Part shown: one piece after another, positions 17,363 through 25,589 of the stretch
Layout: each line of letters starts with the position of its first letter
Numbering within the stretch: position 1 is the stretch's first letter
NCBI GenBank assembly: GCA_963825415.1
Contig: CAWGTD010000003.1
Location: forward strand, 496,001 to 560,000
Source: BP-464 sp963825415
Lineage (GTDB): Bacteria; Actinomycetota; Thermoleophilia; Solirubrobacterales; Solirubrobacteraceae
Length of the DNA: 64,000 nt
Reading direction: 5' to 3'
Position numbers and translations under genes: made by a program
Notes under the pieces: generated by a model
The model's database searches: none
Seen by the model: only the letters and a program-made list of their open reading frames with translations
What the model was told of the DNA's origin: nothing

Positions 17363-19530
17363 GGAAACAGCACCGCGAGGGCGGCGTGCGCCTCGCGCAG
17401 CTCGGCGAGCCCCCAGGTCTCGCCGGCGACCTCCAGCGACCCGCCCCCCACGGTGCCGATGATCCGCGCGCCGGGAAGTGCGGCGAGCGCCTCCGGGGCG
17501 CCCGAGACGACGAAGCCGCCGGAGCCCTCGCCGAAGAGCTCCTCCTCGGCACCGCGGGCCGAGCCCAGATCGGCGCCGATGCCGCCGGCCAGGCAGCACT
17601 CGGCGACGGCGACCAGCAGGCCGCCCTCGGCGATGTCGTGGGCGCTGGCCAGCGCGCCCGAGCGAACGGCCTCGCGAATCGCGGCCTGTGCGGCGCGCAC
17701 CGCGGCGATGTCGACCTCGGGCAGGCCGTCGGGCAGCGGCTCGCCGCGTAGCTTGGCCAGCTCGGAGCCGGGCAGCGCCGGCGCGAACGGGCCGACGAGA
17801 GCGATGACGTCGCTGTCGTTGCAGAAGGCGACGCGGCCCGCGCGGAGGGGGTCGGGGAGCTCGCCGACCATCCCGACGACCGGCGTCGGGTAGATCGGGC
17901 CGTCGGCTCCCTCGTTGTACAGCGAGACGTTGCCGCCGACGACCGGGACGTCGAGCGCGCGGCACGCGTCGCCGAGGCCGCGCACCGACTCGGCCAGCTG
18001 CCAGGCGACGTGCGGCTTCTCGGGGTTGCCGAAGTTCAGGCAGTTGGTCAGGCCGAGCGGCTCGGCGCCGGCGCAGGCGAGGTTCGACGCGCACTCGAGC
18101 ACGGCCTCGACCGTGCCGCGGTACGGATCGCACGCCACCCGGCGCCCGCTGCCGTCGATCGCCACCGCGATCGCGTTGCCGTCAGGTAGCGCGAGCACGG
18201 CGGCGTCGGACTGCTCGGGCCGGCGCGTGGTGCGCGCGCCGACCAGGCAGTCGTACTGCTCGAAGAGCGGGCGGCGCGAAGCGATGTTGGGCGAGCGCAG
18301 CAGCGCGAGCAGCGTCTCGCGCAGCGCCACCCCTGCCGCGAGCCGCACCGGCGGTGCCGGATACAGCGGCTGCGCCGGACGCCGCGGATCGAGGTCGTAG
18401 AGCGGGCAGTCGTCGACAAGCGCCTCGACCGGGACGTCGCCGACCAGTTCATCGCCGGCGAGGATGCGCATCCGGCCCGAGTCCGTGACCTCGCCGATCA
18501 CCGTTCCGTGGACCTCCCACTTCGCGCACACGGCAAGCACGTCGTCGACGCGGGCGGGCTCGGCGACGCAGAGCATCCGCTCCTGCGACTCGGAGACCAT
18601 GATCTCGAACGGCGCCATGTCGGCCTCGCGCAGCGGCACGCGCGCGACGTCGAGGTCGATCCCGACGCCGCCCTTCGAGGCCATCTCGCTCGCGCTCGAC
18701 GTCAACCCGGCCGCGCCGAGGTCCTGCAGCGCGACGAGCAGGCCGCGCGCCAGCAGCTCCAGCGAGCACTCGATCAGCTTGTTCTCCGTGAAGGGGTCGC
18801 CGACCTGGACCGAGGGGCGCTTGTCGCCGTCGGCCTCGTCGAGCTCGGCCGATGCGAGCACCGACGCTCCGCCGATCCCGTCGCGGCCTGTCGATGCTCC
18901 AAAGAGGATCACCCGGTTGCCCACGCCCGCCGCCGCGCTGCGCACCATGTCCTCGTGGCGCGCCAGCCCGAGCGCCATCGCGTTGACCAGGCAGTTGGTC
19001 TCGTACGGCCCCTCGAAGTAGACCTCGCCGCCGACGGTCGGCACACCCACCGAGTTGCCGTAGTGCGCGATGCCGGCCACGACCCGATCGGCCAGGTAGC
19101 GCGAGCGATCCGACACCGGCTCGCCGAAGCGCAGCGAGTCGAGCACCGCGATCGGCCGCGCACCGATCGCGAAGATGTCGCGCAGGATCCCGCCGACCCC
19201 GGTTGCCGCACCCTGGAACGGTTCGACCGCGCTCGGGTGGTTGTGGGACTCGACCTTGAAGGCGACCGCCAGGCCGCCGCCGACGTCGACCGCGCCCGCG
19301 TTCTCGCCCGGCCCCATCACCACGCGCGGGCCCTCGGTGGGCAGCGTGCGCAGCAGCTTCTTGGAGTGCTTGTAGGCGCAGTGCTCGCTCCACAGCAGGC
19401 TGAACATCGCCAGCTCGACCTCGTTGGGCTCACGGCCGAGCTTGTCGCAGGCCAGCGCGTACTCGTTTCGCGAGAGACCGAGAGCCACTGCCTGTTCGAC
19501 GCCGGGGACGACGGCCACGTCAGAGGACAA
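17359..19530 (-). CDS. purL: Phosphoribosylformylglycinamidine synthase, synthetase subunit (small PurL)
   Basis: 723 residues, the size of the small PurL that needs PurQ and PurS. It converts FGAR to FGAM with ATP and ammonia delivered by PurQ. Diagnostic segments are FSLLWSEHCAYKHSKKLL near residue 45, KVESHNHPSAVEPFQGAATG near 95, GASTGRDGIGGASVLAS near 210 and VGDPFTENKLIECSLELL. The C-terminal half repeats the AIRS-like fold (GLTNCLNFGNPEKP, VPVVGGNVSLYNE, HDIAEGGLLVAVAEC). The frame is intact. The start overlaps the purQ end by 11 bases, so purS-purQ-purL are tightly coupled and can be made in fixed ratio. Confidence 0.97.
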   Translation of the reverse strand: MSSDVAVVPGVEQAVALGLSRNEYALACDKLGREPNEVELAMFSLLWSEHCAYKHSKKLLRTLPTEGPRVVMGPGENAGAVDVGGGLAVAFKVESHNHPSAVEPFQGAATGVGGILRDIFAIGARPIAVLDSLRFGEPVSDRSRYLADRVVAGIAHYGNSVGVPTVGGEVYFEGPYETNCLVNAMALGLARHEDMVRSAAAGVGNRVILFGASTGRDGIGGASVLASAELDEADGDKRPSVQVGDPFTENKLIECSLELLARGLLVALQDLGAAGLTSSASEMASKGGVGIDLDVARVPLREADMAPFEIMVSESQERMLCVAEPARVDDVLAVCAKWEVHGTVIGEVTDSGRMRILAGDELVGDVPVEALVDDCPLYDLDPRRPAQPLYPAPPVRLAAGVALRETLLALLRSPNIASRRPLFEQYDCLVGARTTRRPEQSDAAVLALPDGNAIAVAIDGSGRRVACDPYRGTVEAVLECASNLACAGAEPLGLTNCLNFGNPEKPHVAWQLAESVRGLGDACRALDVPVVGGNVSLYNEGADGPIYPTPVVGMVGELPDPLRAGRVAFCNDSDVIALVGPFAPALPGSELAKLRGEPLPDGLPEVDIAAVRAAQAAIREAVRSGALASAHDIAEGGLLVAVAECCLAGGIGADLGSARGAEEELFGEGSGGFVVSGAPEALAALPGARIIGTVGGGSLEVAGETWGLAELREAHAALAVLFP

Positions 19531-20167
19531 TGCCGACCTCCGCCACCGAGGCGAAGAGCTTCAGGCCGTCCTCCGAGCCGTGCAGCAGATCGACCGCGTG
19601 CTCGGGGTGCGGCATCAGCCCGACCACGTTGCCGGCCTCGTTGGCCACCCCGGCGATGTCGTCCTGCGATCCGTTGGGGTTCACCCCGCTCGTGTACTTG
19701 AAGACCACGCGCACCGGATCCGGCGAGTAGTAGCGGCCGGTCGTGTGCTTGACGGGTATCGAGAGGTCTTCCTCGCGCGCGCACGCGCGCGTGAACGCCG
19801 TCTCGGTGTCGACCACCTCGATCGACACCTGCCGGCAGACGAACCGCAGGCTCTGGTTCGGCAGCAGCGCACCGGGCAGCAGGCCCGCCTCGCAGAGCAC
19901 CTGGAAGCCATTGCAGATCCCCAGCACCGGGCCGCCGTCGCGGGCGAAGGCGATGACGGACTCCATGACCGGCGAGAAGCGGGCGATCGCGCCGACGCGC
20001 AGGTAGTCGCCGTAGGAGAACCCGCCGGGCACCACGACGGCGTCGACGCCGTTGAGGTCGCGGTTGCCGTGCCAGAGCAGCTCCGCCTCGCCGACCTTCG
20101 CGCAGGCCGCCAGCGCATCGGCCTCGTCGCAGGAACCGGGGAACTGGATGACCCCGAAGCGGGTCAC
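19520..20167 (-). CDS. purQ: Phosphoribosylformylglycinamidine synthase, glutaminase subunit
   Basis: 215 residues from GTG 20167, overlapping the purS stop as GTGA. It is a class I glutamine amidotransferase. FPGSCDEADALAACAKV lies near the N-terminus. The nucleophile elbow is GGPVLGICNGFQVLCEAG, with Cys in GICNG. The catalytic His-x-Glu is in VVGLMPHPEHAVDLLHG. VVVPGGFSYGDYLRVGAIA forms the oxyanion region. It supplies ammonia to PurL in a complex bridged by PurS. Confidence 0.97.
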   Translation of the reverse strand: MTRFGVIQFPGSCDEADALAACAKVGEAELLWHGNRDLNGVDAVVVPGGFSYGDYLRVGAIARFSPVMESVIAFARDGGPVLGICNGFQVLCEAGLLPGALLPNQSLRFVCRQVSIEVVDTETAFTRACAREEDLSIPVKHTTGRYYSPDPVRVVFKYTSGVNPNGSQDDIAGVANEAGNVVGLMPHPEHAVDLLHGSEDGLKLFASVAEVGIVL

Positions 20168-20400
20168 TTGTGCCCGGAGCCGGCATCGAGGATCTCGTAC
20201 TCCTCGATCAGCGTGTTGGCCAGCAGCTTCTCGCACATCGCCTCGAGCTGGCCGGGGTCCTCGACGTCGAGCTCGATGAGGCGCCCGACGTGCACGTTGG
20301 CGACCCCCTCGAAGCCCAGCGCGGGAAGCGCCCGCTCGACCGCGATGCCCTGCGGGTCGAGAATCCCCGCCTTGGGCCTCACCAGCACGCGCGCCCTCAC
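20164..20400 (-). CDS. purS: Phosphoribosylformylglycinamidine synthase, PurS subunit
   Basis: 78 residues from GTG 20400, overlapping the purC stop as GTGA. It begins VRARVLVRPKAGILDPQGIA, then ALGFEGVANVHVGRLIELDV and LANTLIEEYEIL. This is the standard PurS fold, a small dimeric ferredoxin-like bridge that holds PurQ on PurL. A longer in-frame reading upstream exists but runs over purC and lacks homology, so the short form is right. Confidence 0.93.
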   Translation of the reverse strand: MRARVLVRPKAGILDPQGIAVERALPALGFEGVANVHVGRLIELDVEDPGQLEAMCEKLLANTLIEEYEILDAGSGHK

Positions 20401-21275
20401 GGAGAGGTGCGCTCCAGCCAGGCCTCGAACGGCTCGCCGGTGATCCGCTCGTAGCACTCGGCATAGCGCGAGCGCGTGCCCTCGACAACCTCGGGCGGCA
20501 CCTCCGGCGCCGGCGGCGTCTTGTCCCACCCCGTCTCCGAGGCCCAGTCGCGCACGTACTGCTTGTCGAAGCTCGGCTGCCCGTGGCCGGGCTCGTAGCC
20601 GTCGACCGGCCAGTAGCGCGAAGAGTCCGGCGTGAGCACCTCGTCGCCGACGGTCAGCTCGTCATTGTCGTCGAGGCCGAACTCGAACTTCGTGTCGGCG
20701 AGGATCACCCCGCGCTCGGCGGCGTGATCGGTCGCGAACGAGTAGAGCGCGAGCGAGACGTCGCGCAGGCGCGCCATCATGTCGCGGTCGCCCACAGCGT
20801 CGGCTGCCTCGTCGAACGAGATCGTCTCGTCGTGGCCCTCCTCCGCCTTGGTCGAGGGCGTGAAGATCGGCGTCGGGAGCCGCTCGGACTCCTGCAACCC
20901 GGGCGGCAGCTCGATCCCGCTGACCGCGCCGGTGGCCTGGTAGTCCTTCCAGCCCGAGCCCGTGATGTAGCCGCGCACGACGCACTCGACGGGCAGCATC
21001 CGCAGCTTGCGGGCGACGATCGCGCGGCCGCGCACCTCGTCGGGCACGCCGTCGGTGGCCGAGACCAGGTGGTTGGGCACGATGTGCCCGCTGCGGGAGA
21101 ACCAGAACACCGACAGCCCGGTGAGCACCTTGCCCTTGTCCGGGATCGGGTTGGGGTGGACCACGTCGTAAGTGGATATGCGGTCCGAGGCGACCATCAG
21201 CAGCCGGTCGCCGAGGTCGTACATCTCACGAACCTTCCCCGAGGCGATGAGGGGCAGGTCCGTCACCGTGGTCAC
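20397..21275 (-). CDS. purC: SAICAR synthase
   Basis: 292 residues. It joins aspartate to CAIR using ATP. Visible motifs are ASGKVREMYDLGDRLLMVAS (nucleotide-binding N-lobe), RKLRMLPVECVVRGYITGSG, DHAAERGVILADTKFEFGLD and TPDSSRYWP. Length and frame are normal. It starts at ATG 21275, 37 bases after the purB stop, and ends overlapping purS. Confidence 0.96.
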   Translation of the reverse strand: MTTVTDLPLIASGKVREMYDLGDRLLMVASDRISTYDVVHPNPIPDKGKVLTGLSVFWFSRSGHIVPNHLVSATDGVPDEVRGRAIVARKLRMLPVECVVRGYITGSGWKDYQATGAVSGIELPPGLQESERLPTPIFTPSTKAEEGHDETISFDEAADAVGDRDMMARLRDVSLALYSFATDHAAERGVILADTKFEFGLDDNDELTVGDEVLTPDSSRYWPVDGYEPGHGQPSFDKQYVRDWASETGWDKTPPAPEVPPEVVEGTRSRYAECYERITGEPFEAWLERTSP

Positions 21276-21312
21276 GCGAGCGATGCTAGCAGCGGGTTAT
21301 GTCGCCTCCGCG

Positions 21313-22620
21313 CTAGGCCGAAGTCGTGAGAACGATCGTGTCTACGGGTGCGACGATCGAGTCGAGCCGGCCGACGATCTCCGCCGCGTGCCGCGTGTAG
21401 GCGCCCGCGTCGAAGACCGTGTCGAAGTCCAGGCCGAGCTGCTGGTTCTCGAGCAGCTCGCGCAGCGGCACTCCCCGGTCCCAGGCCTCCTGGGCCGACT
21501 CCTGGACGATGCGGTACGCGTCGTCGCGCGGCATCCCGCCGGCGACCAGCGCGAGCAACACCCGCTGGGAGAACAGCGCCCCATGCGTGAGCTCGAGGTT
21601 CGCGCGCATGCGATCGGCGTGGACGACCATCCCGGAGACGACGCGCACGGCCAGCGACTGCATGTAGTCGAGCAGGATCGTCGCGTCGGGCAGCGCGACG
21701 CGCTCGGCACCCGAGTGCGAGATGTCGCGCTCGTGCCAGAGCGCCACGTTCTCGACGCCCGCGGTCGCGTAGCCGCGCAGCAGCCGTGCCAGGCCGGTGA
21801 TCCGCTCGGTGGTGATCGGGTTGCGCTTGTGCGGCATCGCGCTGGACCCCTTCTGCGAGCCGGCTCGGAACGGCTCCTCGACCTCGCGCACCTCGGTGCG
21901 CTGCAGGAGGCGGATCTCGGTCGCGAGGCGCTCGAGCCCCGCTCCGGCGAGCGCGATCGCCTGCAGCAGCTCGGCGTGGCGGTCGCGAGGGACGACCTGC
22001 GTGGAGACCTCCTCGCGACCGATCCCCAGCCGAGCGAGCACGCGCTCCTCGTAGTCGGGGCCCAGGGTCGCGTAGGTGCCCACCGCGCCGCTGATCGCCC
22101 CGACCGTCACCTGCGCGAACGCGCGCTCGAGTCGCTCGGCATTGCGGTGCGCCTCGAACGCGAAGCCGGCGAGCTTGACGCCGAACGTCGTCGGCTCGGC
22201 GTGGACGCCGTGGGTCCGCCCCACGCACACCGTGTCGACGTGCTCGCGCGCCTGCGCCACCAGCGCCGCCACCACATCGCGGGCACCCGCCACCACGATG
22301 TCGCCGGCGGCCCGCAGCTGCAGCGCCAGCGCCGTGTCGAGCACGTCTGAGCTGGTCAGGCCGTAGTGGATCCAGCGGCCCGCGGGGCCCGCGCTCTCGC
22401 CCAGAACGTCGACGAAGGCGGCCACATCGTGGTCGGTGACGCGTTCGCGCTCGTGGACGGCCTCGACCGTGAACGTGGCGGCCCGGATCGCCTCGAGATC
22501 GCCGGCTGCCGGCCCCTCGAGCTCCTCAGCCGCCGCCACCTCGACCCGCCGCCACGCCTCCATGCGGGCTTCGTCGGTCCAGACGGCCCCGATCTCCGGT
22601 CGTGTGTAGCGGGCGATCAC
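21313..22620 (-). CDS. purB: Adenylosuccinate lyase
   Basis: 435 residues from GTG 22620, chosen because VIARYTRPEIGAVWTDEARM is the usual N-terminus; a longer reading upstream would run into the divergent gene's leader. It cleaves SAICAR and adenylosuccinate to fumarate and AICAR or AMP. The fumarase-superfamily signature is GSQKGSSAMPHKRNPITTER, with catalytic Ser in the flexible loop. VGRTHGVHAEPTTFGVKLAG carries the catalytic His, and IHYGLTSSDVLDTAL is conserved. The frame is intact. Confidence 0.96.
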   Translation of the reverse strand: MIARYTRPEIGAVWTDEARMEAWRRVEVAAAEELEGPAAGDLEAIRAATFTVEAVHERERVTDHDVAAFVDVLGESAGPAGRWIHYGLTSSDVLDTALALQLRAAGDIVVAGARDVVAALVAQAREHVDTVCVGRTHGVHAEPTTFGVKLAGFAFEAHRNAERLERAFAQVTVGAISGAVGTYATLGPDYEERVLARLGIGREEVSTQVVPRDRHAELLQAIALAGAGLERLATEIRLLQRTEVREVEEPFRAGSQKGSSAMPHKRNPITTERITGLARLLRGYATAGVENVALWHERDISHSGAERVALPDATILLDYMQSLAVRVVSGMVVHADRMRANLELTHGALFSQRVLLALVAGGMPRDDAYRIVQESAQEAWDRGVPLRELLENQQLGLDFDTVFDAGAYTRHAAEIVGRLDSIVAPVDTIVLTTSA

Positions 22621-22685
22621 AAGCCGATTGTCGCCGATGAGGGGGCTGGACGCGGCGTCCACAGGCGCCTCAAGACCGCAGAAGT

Positions 22686-22720
22686 GCCGCCGAATACAGG
22701 ACAGACCGCCACTTGGCGGC
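22686..22720 (+). promoter_or_regulatory. Leader with mutually exclusive hairpins before the cell-wall hydrolase gene
   Basis: CCGCC (22706-22710) pairs with GGCGG (22715-22719) around ACTT. Alternatively GCCGCC (22686-22691) pairs with GGCGGC (22715-22720), and AAGTG (22682-22686) pairs with CACTT (22710-22714). The structure ends 9 bases before the ATG, and no purine-rich ribosome-binding site is visible. I see no match to the c-di-AMP (ydaO) riboswitch consensus, although such hydrolases are classic targets. A translation-control role is a guess. Confidence 0.3.
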
Positions 22721-22729
22721 TGCGTCCCT

Positions 22730-25045
22730 ATGGCCCGACAGCCCGTTTCACCGGATTCCGAGAAGACCCAGCGCTCGCGCGGGACGGTCGGCCCTGCGCT
22801 GTCGACCGCGGTCCTGACGCTCGCCGCGTTCGCCTCTCCCGCCTCCGCCGACCAGCCCGCGCCGGGCAACGGCACCGCGATCTGGCGCGACGCCGGTGGC
22901 GATCCTTCCGGCACCGGTGCCCCCGTCACGCTGCCCGGCGGGCCCGCCCCGTCGGCCCCCGCCTACGTGCCGGCCACGGCACCGCCGATCCCGGCGAAGG
23001 CTCCGGCTCCCGCTCAGAAGCCCGCCGGCCGGCCCAGCACCCCGGCGACGCCCACCCGCCGTCCGGCGCGCCGCGAGAAGCCCCACGCCCGCCGGCACCA
23101 CAAGGACGTCCAGCCCGACGAGGCCGGCAAGCACCACGCGAAGAAGCACAAGCGCCGCAAGACCGACGACGCGACCGCCGACGCCAAGGTCGACGGGCTC
23201 AGCCTCGCGCCCAAGACGGCGCCGGTGCCCGACCTCGTCCTCGAGAAGTTCGACATCCCGCCCTTCCTGCTGCCCGTCTACCAGGCCGCGGCCGTCACCT
23301 ACCAGGTGCCGTGGACCGTGCTGGCGGCGATCAACTCCGTCGAGACCGACTACGGCCGCAACGTGGCCGTGTCCTCCGCCGGCGCCCTCGGCTGGATGCA
23401 GTTCATGCCGAGCACGTGGAAGGCGTACGGCGTCGACGCCAACCTCGACGGCAAGCGCGACCCCAACAACCCCGCCGACGCGATCTTCGCGGCCGCCCGC
23501 TACCTGCACGCCGCCGGTGCCGACAAGGACCTGCGCGCCGCCATCTACGCCTACAACCACGCCGACTGGTACGTCGACATGGTCCTCGAGCGGGCCGACG
23601 AGCTGGCCAAGCTGCCGAGCGACCTGGTCGACTCGTTGGTCGGGCTGGCGCAGGCCCGCCTCCCGATCCCGGGGCGCGCCCACGTCGAGAAGAAGCTGGG
23701 CCCGCGCAAGTGGGTCAAGATCGACGCCCCGTCCAACCGCCGCGTGGTCGCTGTCGCCGACGGCCGCGTCGTGTCGATGGGCACCGACCGGCGCCTGGGC
23801 CGCTTCGTCGTCCTCGAGGACGCCTACGGCAACCGCTTCACCTACGCGCACCTCGGCAGCATCGCCGCCCGCTACGCGGTGCCCAAGCACCGCACGCTCA
23901 CCAAGGCCCAGATCGCACGCGAGCTGCACCTGCCCCACCACGACAAGCGCCCGGCCCAGGCCGCGACCCGCAAGGTCAAGGTCAAGTCCACCGTCGCGGG
24001 GCCCATGCCCTCGCCGACGGTCGCCGGCGCGATGCTGACCGCCCGCCGCGGGCGTCCGGCGCCTGAGAGCGAGCCGGCGACCGCCACGCCGATGCCCTCG
24101 CCGACCTTCGCCGGCGCGATGCTGACCGCCCGCAGCGCGCGGAACGCCGTCACGCCCAGCGCTCGCGCCATCGCGGCCCACGCGATCGGCCTCAAGCCGC
24201 GCGAGGTCGACCTGAGGACGCTGCGCCCCGGAGCCCACGTCATCGCCGGCACGATCATCGGCCACGTCGCCTTCCGCTCTCCCGGCCATTCGGCTCCGCT
24301 GCACTTCGCCGTGCGGCCCGCCGGCCATTCCACGCCCCGCGTCGATGCCCGGCCGCTGCTGAAGGGCTGGCGCCTGCTGAAGTCCACCGCGGTCTACGGG
24401 CCGGCAGGGACAAGCACGCTCGACGGCAAGAAGCGCAAGGTCGGCATCGGCCAGGCGCTGCTGATGGGCAAGGAGGCGCTCGGGCGCCGCGTGCTCGCCG
24501 ACGAGCGCATCACGATGTACGAGTGCGGCCGCGAGGACATCGCCGCCGGTCAGGTCGACCGCCGCATCCTCGTCGTGCTCGAGTTCCTCGCCGACGCGGG
24601 CCTGAACCCCACCGTCTCCGCCCTGAAGTGCGGGCATTCGCTGATGACCGCGTCGGGCAACATCTCCGAGCACAGCACGGGCGACGCCGTCGACATCGCC
24701 GCGATCAACGGCATCCCGATCATCGGCCACCAGGGGCCGGGGTCGATCACCGACATCGCCGTGCGCAAGCTGCTCTCGCTCCAGGGGACGATGAAGCCCC
24801 ACCAGATCATCACGCTGATGAACTACGTGGGCACCGACAACACCTTCGCGATGGGCGACCACGACGACCACATCCACGTCGGCTTCCACCCCGAGGGTGG
24901 CACCGGCGGCACGAACTCCGTGACCTCGTCGCTGGCGCCCGACCAGTGGAGCAAGCTCATGACGCGCCTGCGCCACATCGACAACCCGACGGTCAGCACG
25001 CACGTCTCGCGCTACGCGCTGCGCGCCAAGCCCAGCAGCGACTGA
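22730..25045 (+). CDS. Modular secreted peptidoglycan hydrolase (lytic transglycosylase, M23-like and carboxypeptidase-like domains)
   Basis: 771 residues from ATG 22730. The signal region is TVGPALSTAVLTLAAFASPASA. A Pro/Ala then Lys/His-rich linker spans residues 40-150. The lytic transglycosylase core has WTVLAAINSVETDYGRN (catalytic Glu) and SSAGALGWMQFMPSTW, near residues 195-270. Then comes an M23/lysostaphin-like beta domain (VVAVADGRVVSMGTDRRLG, RFTYAHLGS, and after an insertion PLHFAVRPAG). The insertion holds a tandem repeat of PMPSPTxAGAMLTAR. The C-terminus (SEHSTGDAVDIAAING, DDHIHVGFHP) resembles M15-type metallopeptidases, with His/Asp zinc ligands. It probably remodels the wall during growth or sporulation-like processes. 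Its stop is 3 bases from the purE stop. Confidence 0.8.
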   Translation: MARQPVSPDSEKTQRSRGTVGPALSTAVLTLAAFASPASADQPAPGNGTAIWRDAGGDPSGTGAPVTLPGGPAPSAPAYVPATAPPIPAKAPAPAQKPAGRPSTPATPTRRPARREKPHARRHHKDVQPDEAGKHHAKKHKRRKTDDATADAKVDGLSLAPKTAPVPDLVLEKFDIPPFLLPVYQAAAVTYQVPWTVLAAINSVETDYGRNVAVSSAGALGWMQFMPSTWKAYGVDANLDGKRDPNNPADAIFAAARYLHAAGADKDLRAAIYAYNHADWYVDMVLERADELAKLPSDLVDSLVGLAQARLPIPGRAHVEKKLGPRKWVKIDAPSNRRVVAVADGRVVSMGTDRRLGRFVVLEDAYGNRFTYAHLGSIAARYAVPKHRTLTKAQIARELHLPHHDKRPAQAATRKVKVKSTVAGPMPSPTVAGAMLTARRGRPAPESEPATATPMPSPTFAGAMLTARSARNAVTPSARAIAAHAIGLKPREVDLRTLRPGAHVIAGTIIGHVAFRSPGHSAPLHFAVRPAGHSTPRVDARPLLKGWRLLKSTAVYGPAGTSTLDGKKRKVGIGQALLMGKEALGRRVLADERITMYECGREDIAAGQVDRRILVVLEFLADAGLNPTVSALKCGHSLMTASGNISEHSTGDAVDIAAINGIPIIGHQGPGSITDIAVRKLLSLQGTMKPHQIITLMNYVGTDNTFAMGDHDDHIHVGFHPEGGTGGTNSVTSSLAPDQWSKLMTRLRHIDNPTVSTHVSRYALRAKPSSD

Positions 25046-25048
25046 GGC

Positions 25049-25513
25049 TCAGCCCGAGAGGATGCGCACCGCCAGGTGCGCGGCGTTGCGAGCGTTGTCG
25101 AGCCCGACGGCGGCCACCGGCACGCCCGGCGGCATCTGGACGATCGAGAGGATCGCGTCGAGCCCGCCCGCGGCACTCAACCGCGAGCTCAGCGGCACGC
25201 CGATCACCGGCAGGTCGGAGTGCGCCGCGGCGACCCCGGGCAGGGCGGCCGACAGCCCGGCGCCGGCGATGATCACGCGCAGGCCGCGACCGCGAGCGCC
25301 GCGGCAGTACTCGGCCACCTCATCAGGGTTGCGGTGGGCCGACATGACGTTGATCTCGTAGGTGACCTCGGCGTCGGCGAGCACCTTGCCCGCCTTCTCC
25401 ATCTCGCCCATGTCACTCTCGGAGCCCATGATGATCCCGACCTGCGGGCCGCTGTCCGAGGTTGGCTGGAGGGCTGCCGTCTCGGTCTGCGTCTCAGGTA
25501 TCGAAGAAGTCAC
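25049..25513 (-). CDS. purE: N5-carboxyaminoimidazole ribonucleotide mutase (PurE)
   Basis: 154 residues from GTG 25513, which has a good GGAGG site 9 bases upstream. After a 22-residue disordered extension comes VGIIMGSESDMGEMEKAGKV, then EINVMSAHRNPDEVAEYCRG (catalytic His) and GLRVIIAGAGLSAALPGVAA. It moves carboxylate within the aminoimidazole ribotide. No purK is present in this window. PurE may act with a PurK encoded elsewhere or directly on AIR and CO2. The gene lies 76 bases downstream of purD. Confidence 0.93.
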   Translation of the reverse strand: MTSSIPETQTETAALQPTSDSGPQVGIIMGSESDMGEMEKAGKVLADAEVTYEINVMSAHRNPDEVAEYCRGARGRGLRVIIAGAGLSAALPGVAAAHSDLPVIGVPLSSRLSAAGGLDAILSIVQMPPGVPVAAVGLDNARNAAHLAVRILSG

Positions 25514-25589
25514 CTCTTGCCTCCATCCGGTCGGCGCTGTCGGAAACCATCGACGGCCATCCCGGCCGCCTTGACCGGGCCTGCGGCCC

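Noticed and set aside
19317..20186. Long antisense frames over purL, purQ and many other genes, often exceeding 200 codons
   Set aside because: Their translations are Arg/Gly/Pro/Ala-rich with no domain motifs, the usual shadow of high-G+C genes. The sense frames are well-conserved enzymes.
22653..22729. c-di-AMP (ydaO) riboswitch upstream of the cell-wall hydrolase gene
   Set aside because: Only simple alternative hairpins are visible; none of the conserved ydaO segments is present. Kept as an uncharacterised leader.
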